A stretch of 6,323 nucleotides of DNA. Origin: Vicinamibacteria bacterium. GTDB lineage: Bacteria; Acidobacteriota; Vicinamibacteria; Fen-336; JAGNNV01. This document shows, piece by piece, positions 1 through 6,323 of the stretch. Under the pieces are notes generated by a model, which worked only from the letters and a program-made list of their open reading frames with translations, was not told the origin of the DNA and searched no databases. The position numbers and the translations under genes are program-made. Each line of letters begins with the position of its first letter. Within the stretch, counting starts at the first letter, position 1. Where the stretch lies: assembly GCA_016650185.1 (NCBI GenBank), contig JAENWE010000259.1:1-6323 (forward strand), given 5' to 3'.

Positions 1-1833
1 CTCTGGATCGGATCGAACGGAGGTCTCGTGGGCATCCGCGGCGGCCAGGTGGAGCGCCACGATGAGGCCGAGGGGGCGCGGCCGATCGTTCTTTCGCTGC
101 TCGCTACCACGGGCGGACGACTTCTGGTAGGCACTTATCGAGGTCTGTTCGAGTTACGCGCCGGTCGTCTGATTCGCGTAGATGGGGCTCGTGACCTGGC
201 CGGCACCGCGGTGCGCAGCATGGTAGAAACCGCAACCGGTTCGGTCTGGATCGGCACCGAGAATGGGATGGTCGAGTACCGACCGGGATCGCGACCCTCT
301 TTCGTCACCTCGAACAACACCCAAAAGGCCAGCATCCCGGTTATCCGCGAGGCTCGGGCCGGCGGCCTGTGGCTGGGCCTCGAAACGGGAGGGATCTATC
401 GCTACCAGGGCGGACAATTCATCGCCCAGGACTGGGCGGGTCCCATGGGCCCGATCCGTGATCTTCTTGAAGACGAACGGGGTGTATTGTGGATCGGCGG
501 CATGGGTCTCGGCCGACTGGAGCACGGCCGGCTCGTGCGCTTCGGCGCCGCTCTTGGATTCGCCGAGCGCAGAGTCCACGCCATGCTTCGAGACGGTCTC
601 GGCAATCTGTGGATCAGCACGAACACCGGCATATACCGGGTTCGGCTAGACGATCTCGATGCGTTCGCGAAGGGCGCCGCTCCGAAGCCTCACTTCGAGC
701 CTTTCAGAGAGAGCGAGGGCGTATCCGCGGCCGAGGGAAACGGGGGCAGCCAGCCCGCCGCGTGGCGGACCCAAGACGGACGCCTGTGGTTCGCGACCGT
801 TCGAGGCCTCACCGGAGTTGATCCGGCGGCGGCGATGAAGCCCGACCCCCCGGCGGTGGCGCGGATCGAAGCGGCATTGATAGACGGCGGCCGCGTCGAA
901 CGCAAGGCGACGCTCCCCCCGGGGGCCCGTCGTATCGAGTTCGTATATACCGGGCTGCGACTCACGTCGCCGCTGACAACACAATTTCGCTATCGGCTCG
1001 ATCCGGTCGACCGCGAATGGTCGGATGCAGGGTCACCACGGAGCGTGGCCTATGCCCGCCTCGCACCCGGCGCCTATCGCTTCCGCGTCGCCGCCGCCGG
1101 ACGTGACGGGCTTTTCCACGAAGATCCCGTCCCGTTCGACTTCGAGGTGCCGCCCTACTTCTACGAGCGGGGCCTGTTCCGCTGGGGTCTGCTCGCCGCG
1201 GTCTTCCTGTTCGTGCTCGGCGGGGCCACCCTGCGGGTTCGCGAACTGAGAGGCAGGGAGAGTGAACTCGAGAGAATCGTGGCAGAGAAGACCCGGGATC
1301 TCGAACGTCTCGCTTCCGAAGATCCCTTGACCGGTCTCGCCAATCGGCGTCAGTTCGACCGCGAACTCGAGAAGGAGATCCTGCGCGCGCGGAGGTCCGC
1401 GCAACCGATCGCCTTGCTGATGGCGGATGTCGACACTTTCAAGGCCTACAATGACTCCTATGGACATCCCCAGGGAGACGAGTGCCTGCGCCGCATCGCC
1501 TCGGTGCTTTCGGCTCACGGTCGCCGCCCCGGAGATCTCGCCGCCCGGCTTGGCGGGGAGGAGTTCGGGTTGATCCTGCCGGAGATGGAAGGGGGTCTGG
1601 CCGAGACTCTGGCCGAGCGCGTTCGTCAGGCCATGGTGGATGAGAGAATGCCCCACTCCAGCGCTCCCCTCGGATACGTCAGCCTAAGCATCGGCGTGGC
1701 CACCGTCGCGCCTCATCGTCTCGAGTCGGTCACGTCGAAAGAGCTGGTCCAGGCGGCAGACGACGCCCTTTACGAAGCGAAGACCCGGGGCCGCAACCGA
1801 GTGGTCGTCCGTCCGGTGGGATCAGGTTCGTAG
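1..1833 (+). CDS. Membrane diguanylate cyclase with periplasmic Reg_prop/Y_Y_Y sensor (5' end missing)
   Basis: This gene would make c-di-GMP from two GTP in response to an extracytoplasmic ligand. The frame is open from base 1 and begins inside a propeller repeat (LWIGSNGGL), so the start lies upstream; the GTG at 28 is internal. Counting codons from base 1, repeats of the two-component-regulator propeller type (VWIGTENG, LWIGG, LWISTNTG, LWFATVRG) fill about 1-280. A Y_Y_Y domain follows at about 305-386, then one membrane helix at about 395-411 and a charged, probably coiled-coil linker. The GGDEF domain spans about 437-605. It starts with DPLTGLANRR and has metal and substrate residues D476-V-D478, N484-D485 and G488-H489. 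The active-site loop is GGEEF (518-522), with an inhibitory I-site RPGD (509-512) correctly placed before it. The cyclase therefore looks active and product-inhibited. There is no EAL domain or receiver domain. The propeller is inferred to be periplasmic from the single helix. The downstream neighbour is convergent, 11 bases away. Confidence 0.93.
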   Translation, partial: LWIGSNGGLVGIRGGQVERHDEAEGARPIVLSLLATTGGRLLVGTYRGLFELRAGRLIRVDGARDLAGTAVRSMVETATGSVWIGTENGMVEYRPGSRPSFVTSNNTQKASIPVIREARAGGLWLGLETGGIYRYQGGQFIAQDWAGPMGPIRDLLEDERGVLWIGGMGLGRLEHGRLVRFGAALGFAERRVHAMLRDGLGNLWISTNTGIYRVRLDDLDAFAKGAAPKPHFEPFRESEGVSAAEGNGGSQPAAWRTQDGRLWFATVRGLTGVDPAAAMKPDPPAVARIEAALIDGGRVERKATLPPGARRIEFVYTGLRLTSPLTTQFRYRLDPVDREWSDAGSPRSVAYARLAPGAYRFRVAAAGRDGLFHEDPVPFDFEVPPYFYERGLFRWGLLAAVFLFVLGGATLRVRELRGRESELERIVAEKTRDLERLASEDPLTGLANRRQFDRELEKEILRARRSAQPIALLMADVDTFKAYNDSYGHPQGDECLRRIASVLSAHGRRPGDLAARLGGEEFGLILPEMEGGLAETLAERVRQAMVDERMPHSSAPLGYVSLSIGVATVAPHRLESVTSKELVQAADDALYEAKTRGRNRVVVRPVGSGS

Positions 1834-1846
1834 TCGCCTACGACCT
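1824..1846. terminator. Stem-loop overlapping both convergent stop codons
   Basis: AGG, a bulged T, then TCGTAG pairs with CTACGA followed by CCT around the loop TCGC. This gives nine base pairs with one bulge. The stem contains the TAG of the plus-strand cyclase gene and most of the stop codon of the minus-strand gene. Read on the minus strand the loop is GCGA, a GNRA tetraloop. No T-run follows in either direction, so this is not a canonical intrinsic terminator. It may still mark the shared 3' end of two converging transcripts or limit read-through, which is inference. Confidence 0.4.
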
Positions 1847-3746
1847 ATCGCTGTGCCAAACGGCGGTCGAGAGCGAGCCGAAACGCCACCATCTCCTGAC
1901 CGTTGCGAACCAAAAGCACGTCGCCGACCATCACGGGGTGGTTCCAGGTCTTGCCCTCGATGGCCGCGAACCGCGCAATTTCGGTGAACTGGTCGATGCT
2001 CGCTCCGACCAGCGCCAGCTCGCCGTCCTCCGACAACACCAGGAGCAGATCCTGCTCGGCCAATAGAAGCATCTGGCCGTTGCCGTAGCGCCCGCCCTTC
2101 CATTTGCGCTTGCCGTCCTCGAGGTCAATGCACGAGAGGATGCTGCCGTCGAAGCCGAACGCGTGGCCCTTGTGCACCACGAGGTCATTGAAATAGGGCT
2201 TCAGCCCACGGGAGGTCCAGCGTTCCTCAACCACCCAGCCGCCCGGCTCGTGGGCGACCTTGATCCGGCGAGTTCCCATTCCACCCATCATGTCGGCGGA
2301 ACTGATGAGGAGATCGCCGCCAGAAACCACGGCGGGCTGCACGATCGGGACGCCCTCCCACGCACTCTCCCAAAGTCTCGCACCGTCTTTCGGCACGAAG
2401 CTCGTGATCCCGGACCCGCCCATCAGCAGAACTTGCGCGGCCCCGTCGATCGACACGAGATGGGGCGAGCTGTAGCCGCCGCCGCGGGACGGAACGAACC
2501 ACCGACGGTCGCCGGTATCAAGATCGTAGCCGACGAGCGCGCCGCTGGCCGCGACGATGACGACATCGTCAAAGACCAGCGGTGATCCGGCGAAGCCCCA
2601 GCCCGGCGCCTTGACTCCGTTGTCCTGCGCCACATCGCGCGACCACGCCACAACGCCGTCAGAGGCATTGAGCGCGTTCAGGATCCCTGTCGCTCCAAAG
2701 GAATACACCCGGCCGTTGTGCAGGGTGGGCGTCGCGCGGGGACCGGCGCCGCCATTCGACTCCCAGAATCGCGCCCCGTCGCGATGCATCCAGACCGGCT
2801 TGCCGGTGGTCAGCTTGTAGCAGGAGACAACCTCATCGTCACCGCGCTGCTCCTGGGTGTAGAGGAGATCGCCCTGGACCGCGAAGGACGACCAGCCCGG
2901 GCCGATCGGCCGCCGCCACAATTCGACCGGAGGCGATGTCGCCCAATCGGTCCTGATCCGCACGCCGCGGATGACGTCGTCGCGATCGGGTCCGCGGAAG
3001 CCGGGCCATTCGGCCGCCGGCTCCAACGCAGCCGGAACCTCGGCAACCGTCGCCGGGTCGTTGCCGGTCCCGGCCCGAGGCCGGTGGTCGGGCGGATTCG
3101 CAGCCGAAGCAGGCGTGGGAAGCCCGGAGGGATTCTTGCCCACCCCGGTCGAGACCTGAGACTCAGAAGTGGCGGCCGCCCCTGGGTTTGAGATAACCGC
3201 CGTCGGCGCGTCGCTGCCCTGGGCCAGAAGTCGCTCCTCGGCCGTCTCCGTCCACCGCCAGGCCAGATCGGCGCCGCCTCCACCGGAGATACCATTGGTT
3301 CGCACAAGCGCCCACACCGAGCACCCAGCCAGGATGGCGGCGACCATCGCGAGACGGCGAGGTCCAACCGCAAGACGCCGGCTCACCACGGCCCAGGCCA
3401 CGAAGGCAAGGCTCAGGGTCAAGGGGACGGCGTAGACGAAGAACATCTTTCCCATCATCCCGGTCTGAATCGACGGATGCATGAGGGGTCGGGTCGCGAG
3501 AACCGCCCCGATGATCACAACCACGGCTCCCAGTCTCTCGGACCAGGGCGCCCGGCTGAAAAAAACCCACCAGGCGACGATACCCATTCCACCAACGAGA
3601 CCGCCGAGAACCCCAACGATCATTGCGTCGGGCATCACCAGAGGGACCACAAACCAGGCCAGCAACTGGAGGACCACGATAACCACACCCGGCCATAGAC
3701 GAAGGGGGCGTGGGACGGTCGATTGAGTGTACAGGGATCCGGCCAT
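1845..3746 (-). CDS. Five-helix membrane protein with PQQ-like beta-propeller
   Basis: From the ATG at 3746 the product is 633 residues. Five hydrophobic helices are seen at about 19-38, 41-63, 72-89, 100-121 and 132-149. A RWTETAEERLLAQ stretch follows near 164-176, then a Pro/Ala/Gly-rich linker to about 245 and the motif WPGFRGPDRD at 247-256. The C-terminal part holds about eight PQQ-like blades, for example GDLLYT...LTTGKPVW, GRVYSFGATG...ASDGVVAW and ALVGYDLDTGDRRWF. The FRGP-type propeller is common in proteins annotated as PQQ-binding-like or BamB-like, but there is no lipobox, CXXCH haem site or clear dehydrogenase residue set. I infer a scaffold or binding role and not a quinoprotein enzyme; the substrate is unknown. 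The frame stays open up to an ATG at 3878, but that start would overlap the divergent gene. A GTG at 3782 with a nearby AGGA (645 residues) is also possible. No start has a strong ribosome site, so the 5' end is uncertain. Confidence 0.85.
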   Translation of the reverse strand: MAGSLYTQSTVPRPLRLWPGVVIVVLQLLAWFVVPLVMPDAMIVGVLGGLVGGMGIVAWWVFFSRAPWSERLGAVVVIIGAVLATRPLMHPSIQTGMMGKMFFVYAVPLTLSLAFVAWAVVSRRLAVGPRRLAMVAAILAGCSVWALVRTNGISGGGGADLAWRWTETAEERLLAQGSDAPTAVISNPGAAATSESQVSTGVGKNPSGLPTPASAANPPDHRPRAGTGNDPATVAEVPAALEPAAEWPGFRGPDRDDVIRGVRIRTDWATSPPVELWRRPIGPGWSSFAVQGDLLYTQEQRGDDEVVSCYKLTTGKPVWMHRDGARFWESNGGAGPRATPTLHNGRVYSFGATGILNALNASDGVVAWSRDVAQDNGVKAPGWGFAGSPLVFDDVVIVAASGALVGYDLDTGDRRWFVPSRGGGYSSPHLVSIDGAAQVLLMGGSGITSFVPKDGARLWESAWEGVPIVQPAVVSGGDLLISSADMMGGMGTRRIKVAHEPGGWVVEERWTSRGLKPYFNDLVVHKGHAFGFDGSILSCIDLEDGKRKWKGGRYGNGQMLLLAEQDLLLVLSEDGELALVGASIDQFTEIARFAAIEGKTWNHPVMVGDVLLVRNGQEMVAFRLALDRRLAQR

Positions 3747-3838
3747 ACCAACTTGAACGTTTTCCGGGGGGCTTTTGTTCACCGATCCTGTGAGGGCGCG
3801 CCGTTTGAGACGTGGTGTCCGTGAGTATGCTGCGGGTT

Positions 3839-3858
3839 GTGCTCTCATAAAAGAGCGC
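3839..3858 (+). other. Leader stem-loop upstream of peptidase
   Basis: GTGCTCT pairs with AGAGCGC around the loop CATAAA, giving seven pairs of which one is G-T. It ends eight bases before the ribosome binding site of the S9 peptidase and would be at the very 5' end of a message starting near 3838. It may be a 5' stabilising hairpin or an operator-like inverted repeat. It is short enough to occur by chance. Confidence 0.25.
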
Positions 3859-3866
3859 TTGCCCCC

Positions 3867-3871
3867 AGGAG
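3867..3871 (+). promoter_or_regulatory. Ribosome binding site deciding the peptidase start
   Basis: AGGAG lies five bases before the ATG at 3877. The same frame is open from a TTG at 3775, but only the ATG has a good Shine-Dalgarno sequence, and it is followed at once by a signal peptide. This fixes the start at 3877. Confidence 0.75.
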
Positions 3872-3876
3872 AAGTC

Positions 3877-6069
3877 ATGTTTCAATCGAGATTTCGAGGT
3901 TCCCGCGTTTCGGGGCTGATTCTTGTCCTCGCCGCCGGGCCGCTACTGGCCCAGCGTCCCGAGCGACTGGTGCTGCCGCCTTTTTCGCTGGAACAGGTGA
4001 AGAGTTACCCATTTCCCACGGAACTCACGGCGGCGGCCAGTGGGAGTCGGATCGCCTGGGCGTTCGAGGAAAGGGGCATCCGGAATATCTACGTGGCGGA
4101 AGGACCCGACTGGAACACCCGGGCGCTCACCCGCTACGGGCAGGACGATGGCCAGGAACTGACTTCGCTGGAGCTGTCCAAAGACGGCGCGAGCGTCGTG
4201 TACGTTCGGGGCGGCGACCACGGCTCGAATTGGGACGACAGCCTGCCGGTCAACCCGCTCGGCCTGCCCTTGCCCGGCCCGGTGCAGATCTTCTCCGTCC
4301 CATTCGAGGGCGGTGAGCCCAAGGCGATCAGTGATGGCGACCAGCCGGCGGTCTCGCCCAGGGGCGATGTCGTGGCCTTCATCAAGAACTCTCAGGTCTG
4401 GACCGCGCCGGTCGACGGCTCGACGCCGGCGAAGCGGCTGATCGCCGCCCGGGCCGAGAGCAGTGATCTCCGATGGTCGCCCGACGGCTCGCATCTGGCC
4501 TTCGTCTCGGGTCGAGGCGACCACGCCTTCGTGGGCGTCTACGCCAACGAATCGACGCCGATCACCTGGATCGCGCCCAGCACGTCGCGGGACTCGAGCC
4601 CGCGCTGGTCTCCGGACGGATCGCGGATCGCGTTCGTGCGACGGCCCGGCCTGGGGGGCGCGCCCTCGTCGATCCTCGAGCGGCGGCATCAGCCGTGGGC
4701 GATCTGGACGGCGGAGGCGGCCACCGGAGCCGCTCAGCAACTGTGGAAGGCCCCGGAAACGCTTCCCGGCTCACTCCCGACGACCCACGGGGGAGCCAAT
4801 CTCGACTGGGCGGCGGGGGGCCGCATTGTCTTCCTCTCCTATGCCGACGGATGGCCCCATCTCTACTCAATCCCAGAGAAGGGCGGCGAGCCGCTCCTCC
4901 TCACCCCCGGGGCCTTCATGGCCGAACACATTCGCCTCACCCCCGACCGACGCTCCCTCGTGTTCGCCGCCAATCACGGCCCTGCAGCCGATGACCTCGA
5001 CCGGCGTCACGTGATGCGCGTCCCGGTGGACCGGGCGCTCGTCGAACTCTTGACCCCTGGAACGGGGCTCGAGTGGTCGCCGGTCGTGACCGGCGACGGG
5101 CGCTCGATCGTCTACCTCGGCGCCACCGCGGAGCGCCCTCCCCTGCCGACGGTGCGGTCCGCGGCCGGTTCTGACCCTCGCATCTTGGCTGAGGAGCGCC
5201 TGCCCACCGACTTCCCGCTCGCCCAGCTCGTGGTCCCAAAGGCGGTCACCTACCGATCGGAGGACGGCGTCACCGTTCACGCCCAGCTGTTTGAGCGCCC
5301 CGGCGGCGCCGCGAAGAAGCCCGCGATCGTCTACGTCCATGGCGGTCCGCCGCGGCAGATGCTGCTCGGTTGGAACTACTCCTCCTACTACGCGAACGCC
5401 TACGCCCTGAATCAGTATCTCGCAAGCCGTGGGTTCGTGGTGCTCTCCGTCAACTACCGCCTGGGCATCGGCTACGGCTATGAGTTTCACCGGCCGGCGG
5501 GCGCGGGCGCGCAGGGCGCAGCCGAGTACCTCGATGTCAAGGCCGGGGGGGAGTACCTGCGCCGGCTGGGGCAGGTGGATCCCGCTCGCGTCGGGATCTA
5601 CGGTGGGTCGTACGGAGGGTTCCTCACCGCCCTGGCGCTTGGCCGCGGCTCGGATGTGTTCGCGGCGGGGGTTGACATTCACGGTGTCCACGATTTCACC
5701 GCGGGGGGCTCCGGGGCGGGGGCGGCGTTTCAGTCCGCGATGACGGGGACTCAACGTTTTGAGCCGAGCGACCGCGACCAGGCTCTCGCGATCGCGTGGC
5801 GTTCCTCACCCGTCGCCTGGGTGGACGGCTGGCGATCACCCGTGCTGCTTATCCACGGCGACGACGACCGCAATGTTCGCTTCGCGCAGACCGTCGATCT
5901 GGCGCAACGCCTCAGCGCGAAGGGCGTTCCCTTCGAGGAGTTGGTGATCGTCGACGACACCCATCACTTCATGCGTCACGCCAACCAGCTCCGCGTGAAC
6001 GCGGCCATCGCCGAGTTCCTCAGCCGCCGGCTCGGCGCGCCCGACCCGGCGAGCAGCGGGAGGCCCTAG
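3877..6069 (+). CDS. Exported S9-family (prolyl oligopeptidase-like) serine peptidase
   Basis: The product has 730 residues and belongs to the dipeptidyl/acylaminoacyl peptidase group, which cleaves short peptides near the N-terminus. Residues 1-25 look like a Sec signal peptide: Arg-rich start, hydrophobic GLILVLAAGPLLA, cleavage likely before Q26. An N-terminal propeller of WD40/PD40-like repeats follows (DQPAVSPRGDVVAF, RWSPDGSHLAFVSG, RWSPDGSRIAFVRR, RLTPDRRSLVFAAN) and runs to about 440. The alpha/beta-hydrolase domain begins near 460 with EDGVTVHAQLF and has HGGP at 488-491. The triad is complete: S578 in GGSYGG, D664 in HGDDDRNV and H696 in DDTHHF. Y579 next to the serine is the usual oxyanion-hole tyrosine. 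Length and domain order are normal for the family. The protein is likely periplasmic or secreted; cleavage specificity cannot be read from sequence. The gene appears to stand alone, divergent from the PQQ-like gene, with its TAG stop inside the CTAG bordering the downstream palindrome. Confidence 0.95.
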   Translation: MFQSRFRGSRVSGLILVLAAGPLLAQRPERLVLPPFSLEQVKSYPFPTELTAAASGSRIAWAFEERGIRNIYVAEGPDWNTRALTRYGQDDGQELTSLELSKDGASVVYVRGGDHGSNWDDSLPVNPLGLPLPGPVQIFSVPFEGGEPKAISDGDQPAVSPRGDVVAFIKNSQVWTAPVDGSTPAKRLIAARAESSDLRWSPDGSHLAFVSGRGDHAFVGVYANESTPITWIAPSTSRDSSPRWSPDGSRIAFVRRPGLGGAPSSILERRHQPWAIWTAEAATGAAQQLWKAPETLPGSLPTTHGGANLDWAAGGRIVFLSYADGWPHLYSIPEKGGEPLLLTPGAFMAEHIRLTPDRRSLVFAANHGPAADDLDRRHVMRVPVDRALVELLTPGTGLEWSPVVTGDGRSIVYLGATAERPPLPTVRSAAGSDPRILAEERLPTDFPLAQLVVPKAVTYRSEDGVTVHAQLFERPGGAAKKPAIVYVHGGPPRQMLLGWNYSSYYANAYALNQYLASRGFVVLSVNYRLGIGYGYEFHRPAGAGAQGAAEYLDVKAGGEYLRRLGQVDPARVGIYGGSYGGFLTALALGRGSDVFAAGVDIHGVHDFTAGGSGAGAAFQSAMTGTQRFEPSDRDQALAIAWRSSPVAWVDGWRSPVLLIHGDDDRNVRFAQTVDLAQRLSAKGVPFEELVIVDDTHHFMRHANQLRVNAAIAEFLSRRLGAPDPASSGRP

Positions 6070-6087
6070 CAGCCCGTGGTGAAAGTC
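6066..6087 (+). repeat. Left terminal inverted repeat
   Basis: CTAG plus CAGCCCGTGGTGAAAGTC, perfectly inverted at 6210-6231. Beyond base 6087 the match continues with isolated mismatches at 6088, 6092 and 6099. The first TAG is the stop codon of the S9 peptidase. Confidence 0.85.
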
Positions 6088-6209
6088 CGGTCGCGTCGCA
6101 AGCGAGAGATTTTTCGTCAGATCAAGGCTCGGAACCGAAGGAATATCGGGAATATTGCGAGGTTGCGCAACGCAGAGATGGCGGAAAAGATCCGCTTCCG
6201 ACGCAACCC

Positions 6210-6231
6210 GACTTTCACCACGGGCTGCTAG
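6210..6231 (-). repeat. Right terminal inverted repeat
   Basis: GACTTTCACCACGGGCTG followed by CTAG, the exact reverse complement of 6066-6087. The sequence just outside (CCCGGATC) does not mirror the left flank, which sets the outer boundary of the element. Confidence 0.85.
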
Positions 6232-6323
6232 CCCGGATCGCTCCGTTGCCCGCCGTTGCGAGTCTTCCAGGGATTACATCCGTGAGCGTGTGCGAGAGAC
6301 GCTCCACCGTCATCGCGAAGGCC
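6232..6323. other. Right flank, no recognised gene
   Basis: No family is recognisable in these 92 bases. Two plus-strand frames are open but lack a convincing start and ribosome site. On the minus strand a frame is open from the window edge and reads AFAMTVERLSHTLTDVIPGR and onward for 35 codons to a TGA at 6215-6217 inside the right repeat. It could be the 3' end of a convergent gene, but the stretch is too short to judge. Confidence 0.3.

Larger units (their letters stand above)
3747..3876. promoter_or_regulatory. Divergent intergenic region
   Basis: These 130 bases separate the two divergent starts and must hold both promoters unless the minus-strand gene starts further upstream. On the plus strand TTGAGA (3805-3810) and TATGCT (3826-3831) are 15 bases apart, shorter than ideal for a sigma-70-type promoter. 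They would place a transcript start near 3838, just before a leader hairpin. On the minus strand CATACT lies over the same -10 bases but has no convincing -35. The promoter call is weak because -35/-10 rules are poorly calibrated for an unknown high-GC phylum. Confidence 0.25.
6066..6231. mobile_element. Palindromic miniature element (MITE-like) with CTAG flanks
   Basis: The left arm 6066-6104 and right arm 6193-6231 are inverted repeats matching at 36 of 39 positions. The outer 22 bases are identical: CTAG followed by CAGCCCGTGGTGAAAGTC. Pairing continues imperfectly inward to a small AATAT (6142-6146)/ATATT (6152-6156) stem centred at 6149, while the centre of the whole element is 6148.5. 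The 158 bases at 6070-6227 thus form one long imperfect hairpin. CTAG on each side may be a target duplication, but because it is itself a palindrome it could equally be part of the repeat. Homology between the arms stops at CTAG. There is no transposase or plausible gene inside, so any movement would need a transposase in trans. A transcript could fold into a long hairpin in the 3' region of the peptidase message. Alternatives are a REP/REPIN-type repeat or a structured RNA. Confidence 0.7.

Noticed and set aside
1033..1656. 207-residue minus-strand open frame
   Set aside because: It lies opposite the membrane helix and GGDEF coding region, whose motifs prove the plus frame. It is a high-GC shadow.
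1845..3746. Calling the PQQ-like protein BamB
   Set aside because: It has no lipoprotein signal, it has five membrane helices, it is much longer than BamB, and no outer-membrane assembly genes are nearby.
3775..3876. Upstream TTG start for the S9 peptidase adding 34 residues
   Set aside because: It has no ribosome site, and it would bury the clear signal peptide that begins at the ATG at 3877, which has AGGAG five bases before it.
3747..3878. ATG at 3878 as the start of the PQQ-like gene
   Set aside because: The added N-terminus is an Arg-rich, domain-less stretch that would cover the whole divergent intergenic region and touch the opposite start codon.
3163..3885. 240-residue second minus-strand frame over the PQQ-like gene N-terminus
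   Set aside because: The competing frame has five clean hydrophobic helices and continues into the propeller; this one has scattered charges and Arg-rich composition.
4867..5754. 295-residue minus-strand open frame
   Set aside because: It lies opposite the peptidase catalytic domain and has an Arg/Gly-rich composition with no recognisable motif. It is a shadow frame.
6070..6227. CRISPR array or tRNA
   Set aside because: There are no regularly spaced direct repeats, and no cloverleaf or conserved TPsiC sequence. The only repeats are inverted.
6066..6231. Ordinary Rho-independent terminator of the peptidase gene
   Set aside because: The hairpin is far too long, the T-tract is absent after the right arm, and CTAG borders both ends, which fits a mobile element better.

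Overview
The window is high-GC, gene-dense bacterial DNA. It carries two complete genes, one gene cut by the left edge, and one compact palindromic element near the right edge. Three things together recall Acidobacteriota or a related soil or sediment phylum: a ligand-type beta-propeller/Y_Y_Y/GGDEF sensor, a membrane-anchored PQQ-like propeller protein with a WPGFRGP motif, and a secreted S9 peptidase. That placement is inference from gene content, not from a marker gene.

Layout. (1) 1-1833, plus strand: the 3' part of a membrane diguanylate cyclase with a periplasmic Reg_prop propeller, a Y_Y_Y domain, one membrane helix, a short coiled coil and an intact GGDEF domain. (2) 1824-1846: a stem-loop that overlaps both stop codons of the convergent gene pair. 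(3) About 1845-3746, minus strand: a protein with five predicted membrane helices, a Pro/Ala-rich linker and an eight-bladed PQQ-like propeller. (4) 3747-3876: a divergent intergenic region with a weak plus-strand promoter candidate, a leader hairpin and a good ribosome binding site. (5) 3877-6069, plus strand: an exported prolyl-oligopeptidase-family (S9) serine peptidase with a complete catalytic triad. (6) 6066-6231: a roughly 158-bp non-coding, near-perfect palindrome bounded by CTAG on both sides, which looks like a non-autonomous miniature transposable element. (7) 6232-6323: a short flank with no recognisable gene.

The three genes do not form an operon; the orientations are plus, minus, plus. 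I see no direct functional link between them beyond all being membrane or exported proteins with beta-propeller domains. The sensor would turn an extracytoplasmic signal into c-di-GMP. The peptidase would degrade peptides outside the cytoplasm. The role of the PQQ-like protein is unknown.

The most notable feature is the palindrome at 6066-6231. Its outer arms match at 36 of 39 positions, and a small AATAT/ATATT stem sits within half a base of its exact centre. It abuts the peptidase stop codon, whose TAG is part of the left CTAG. I did not find a previously undescribed multi-gene system here.
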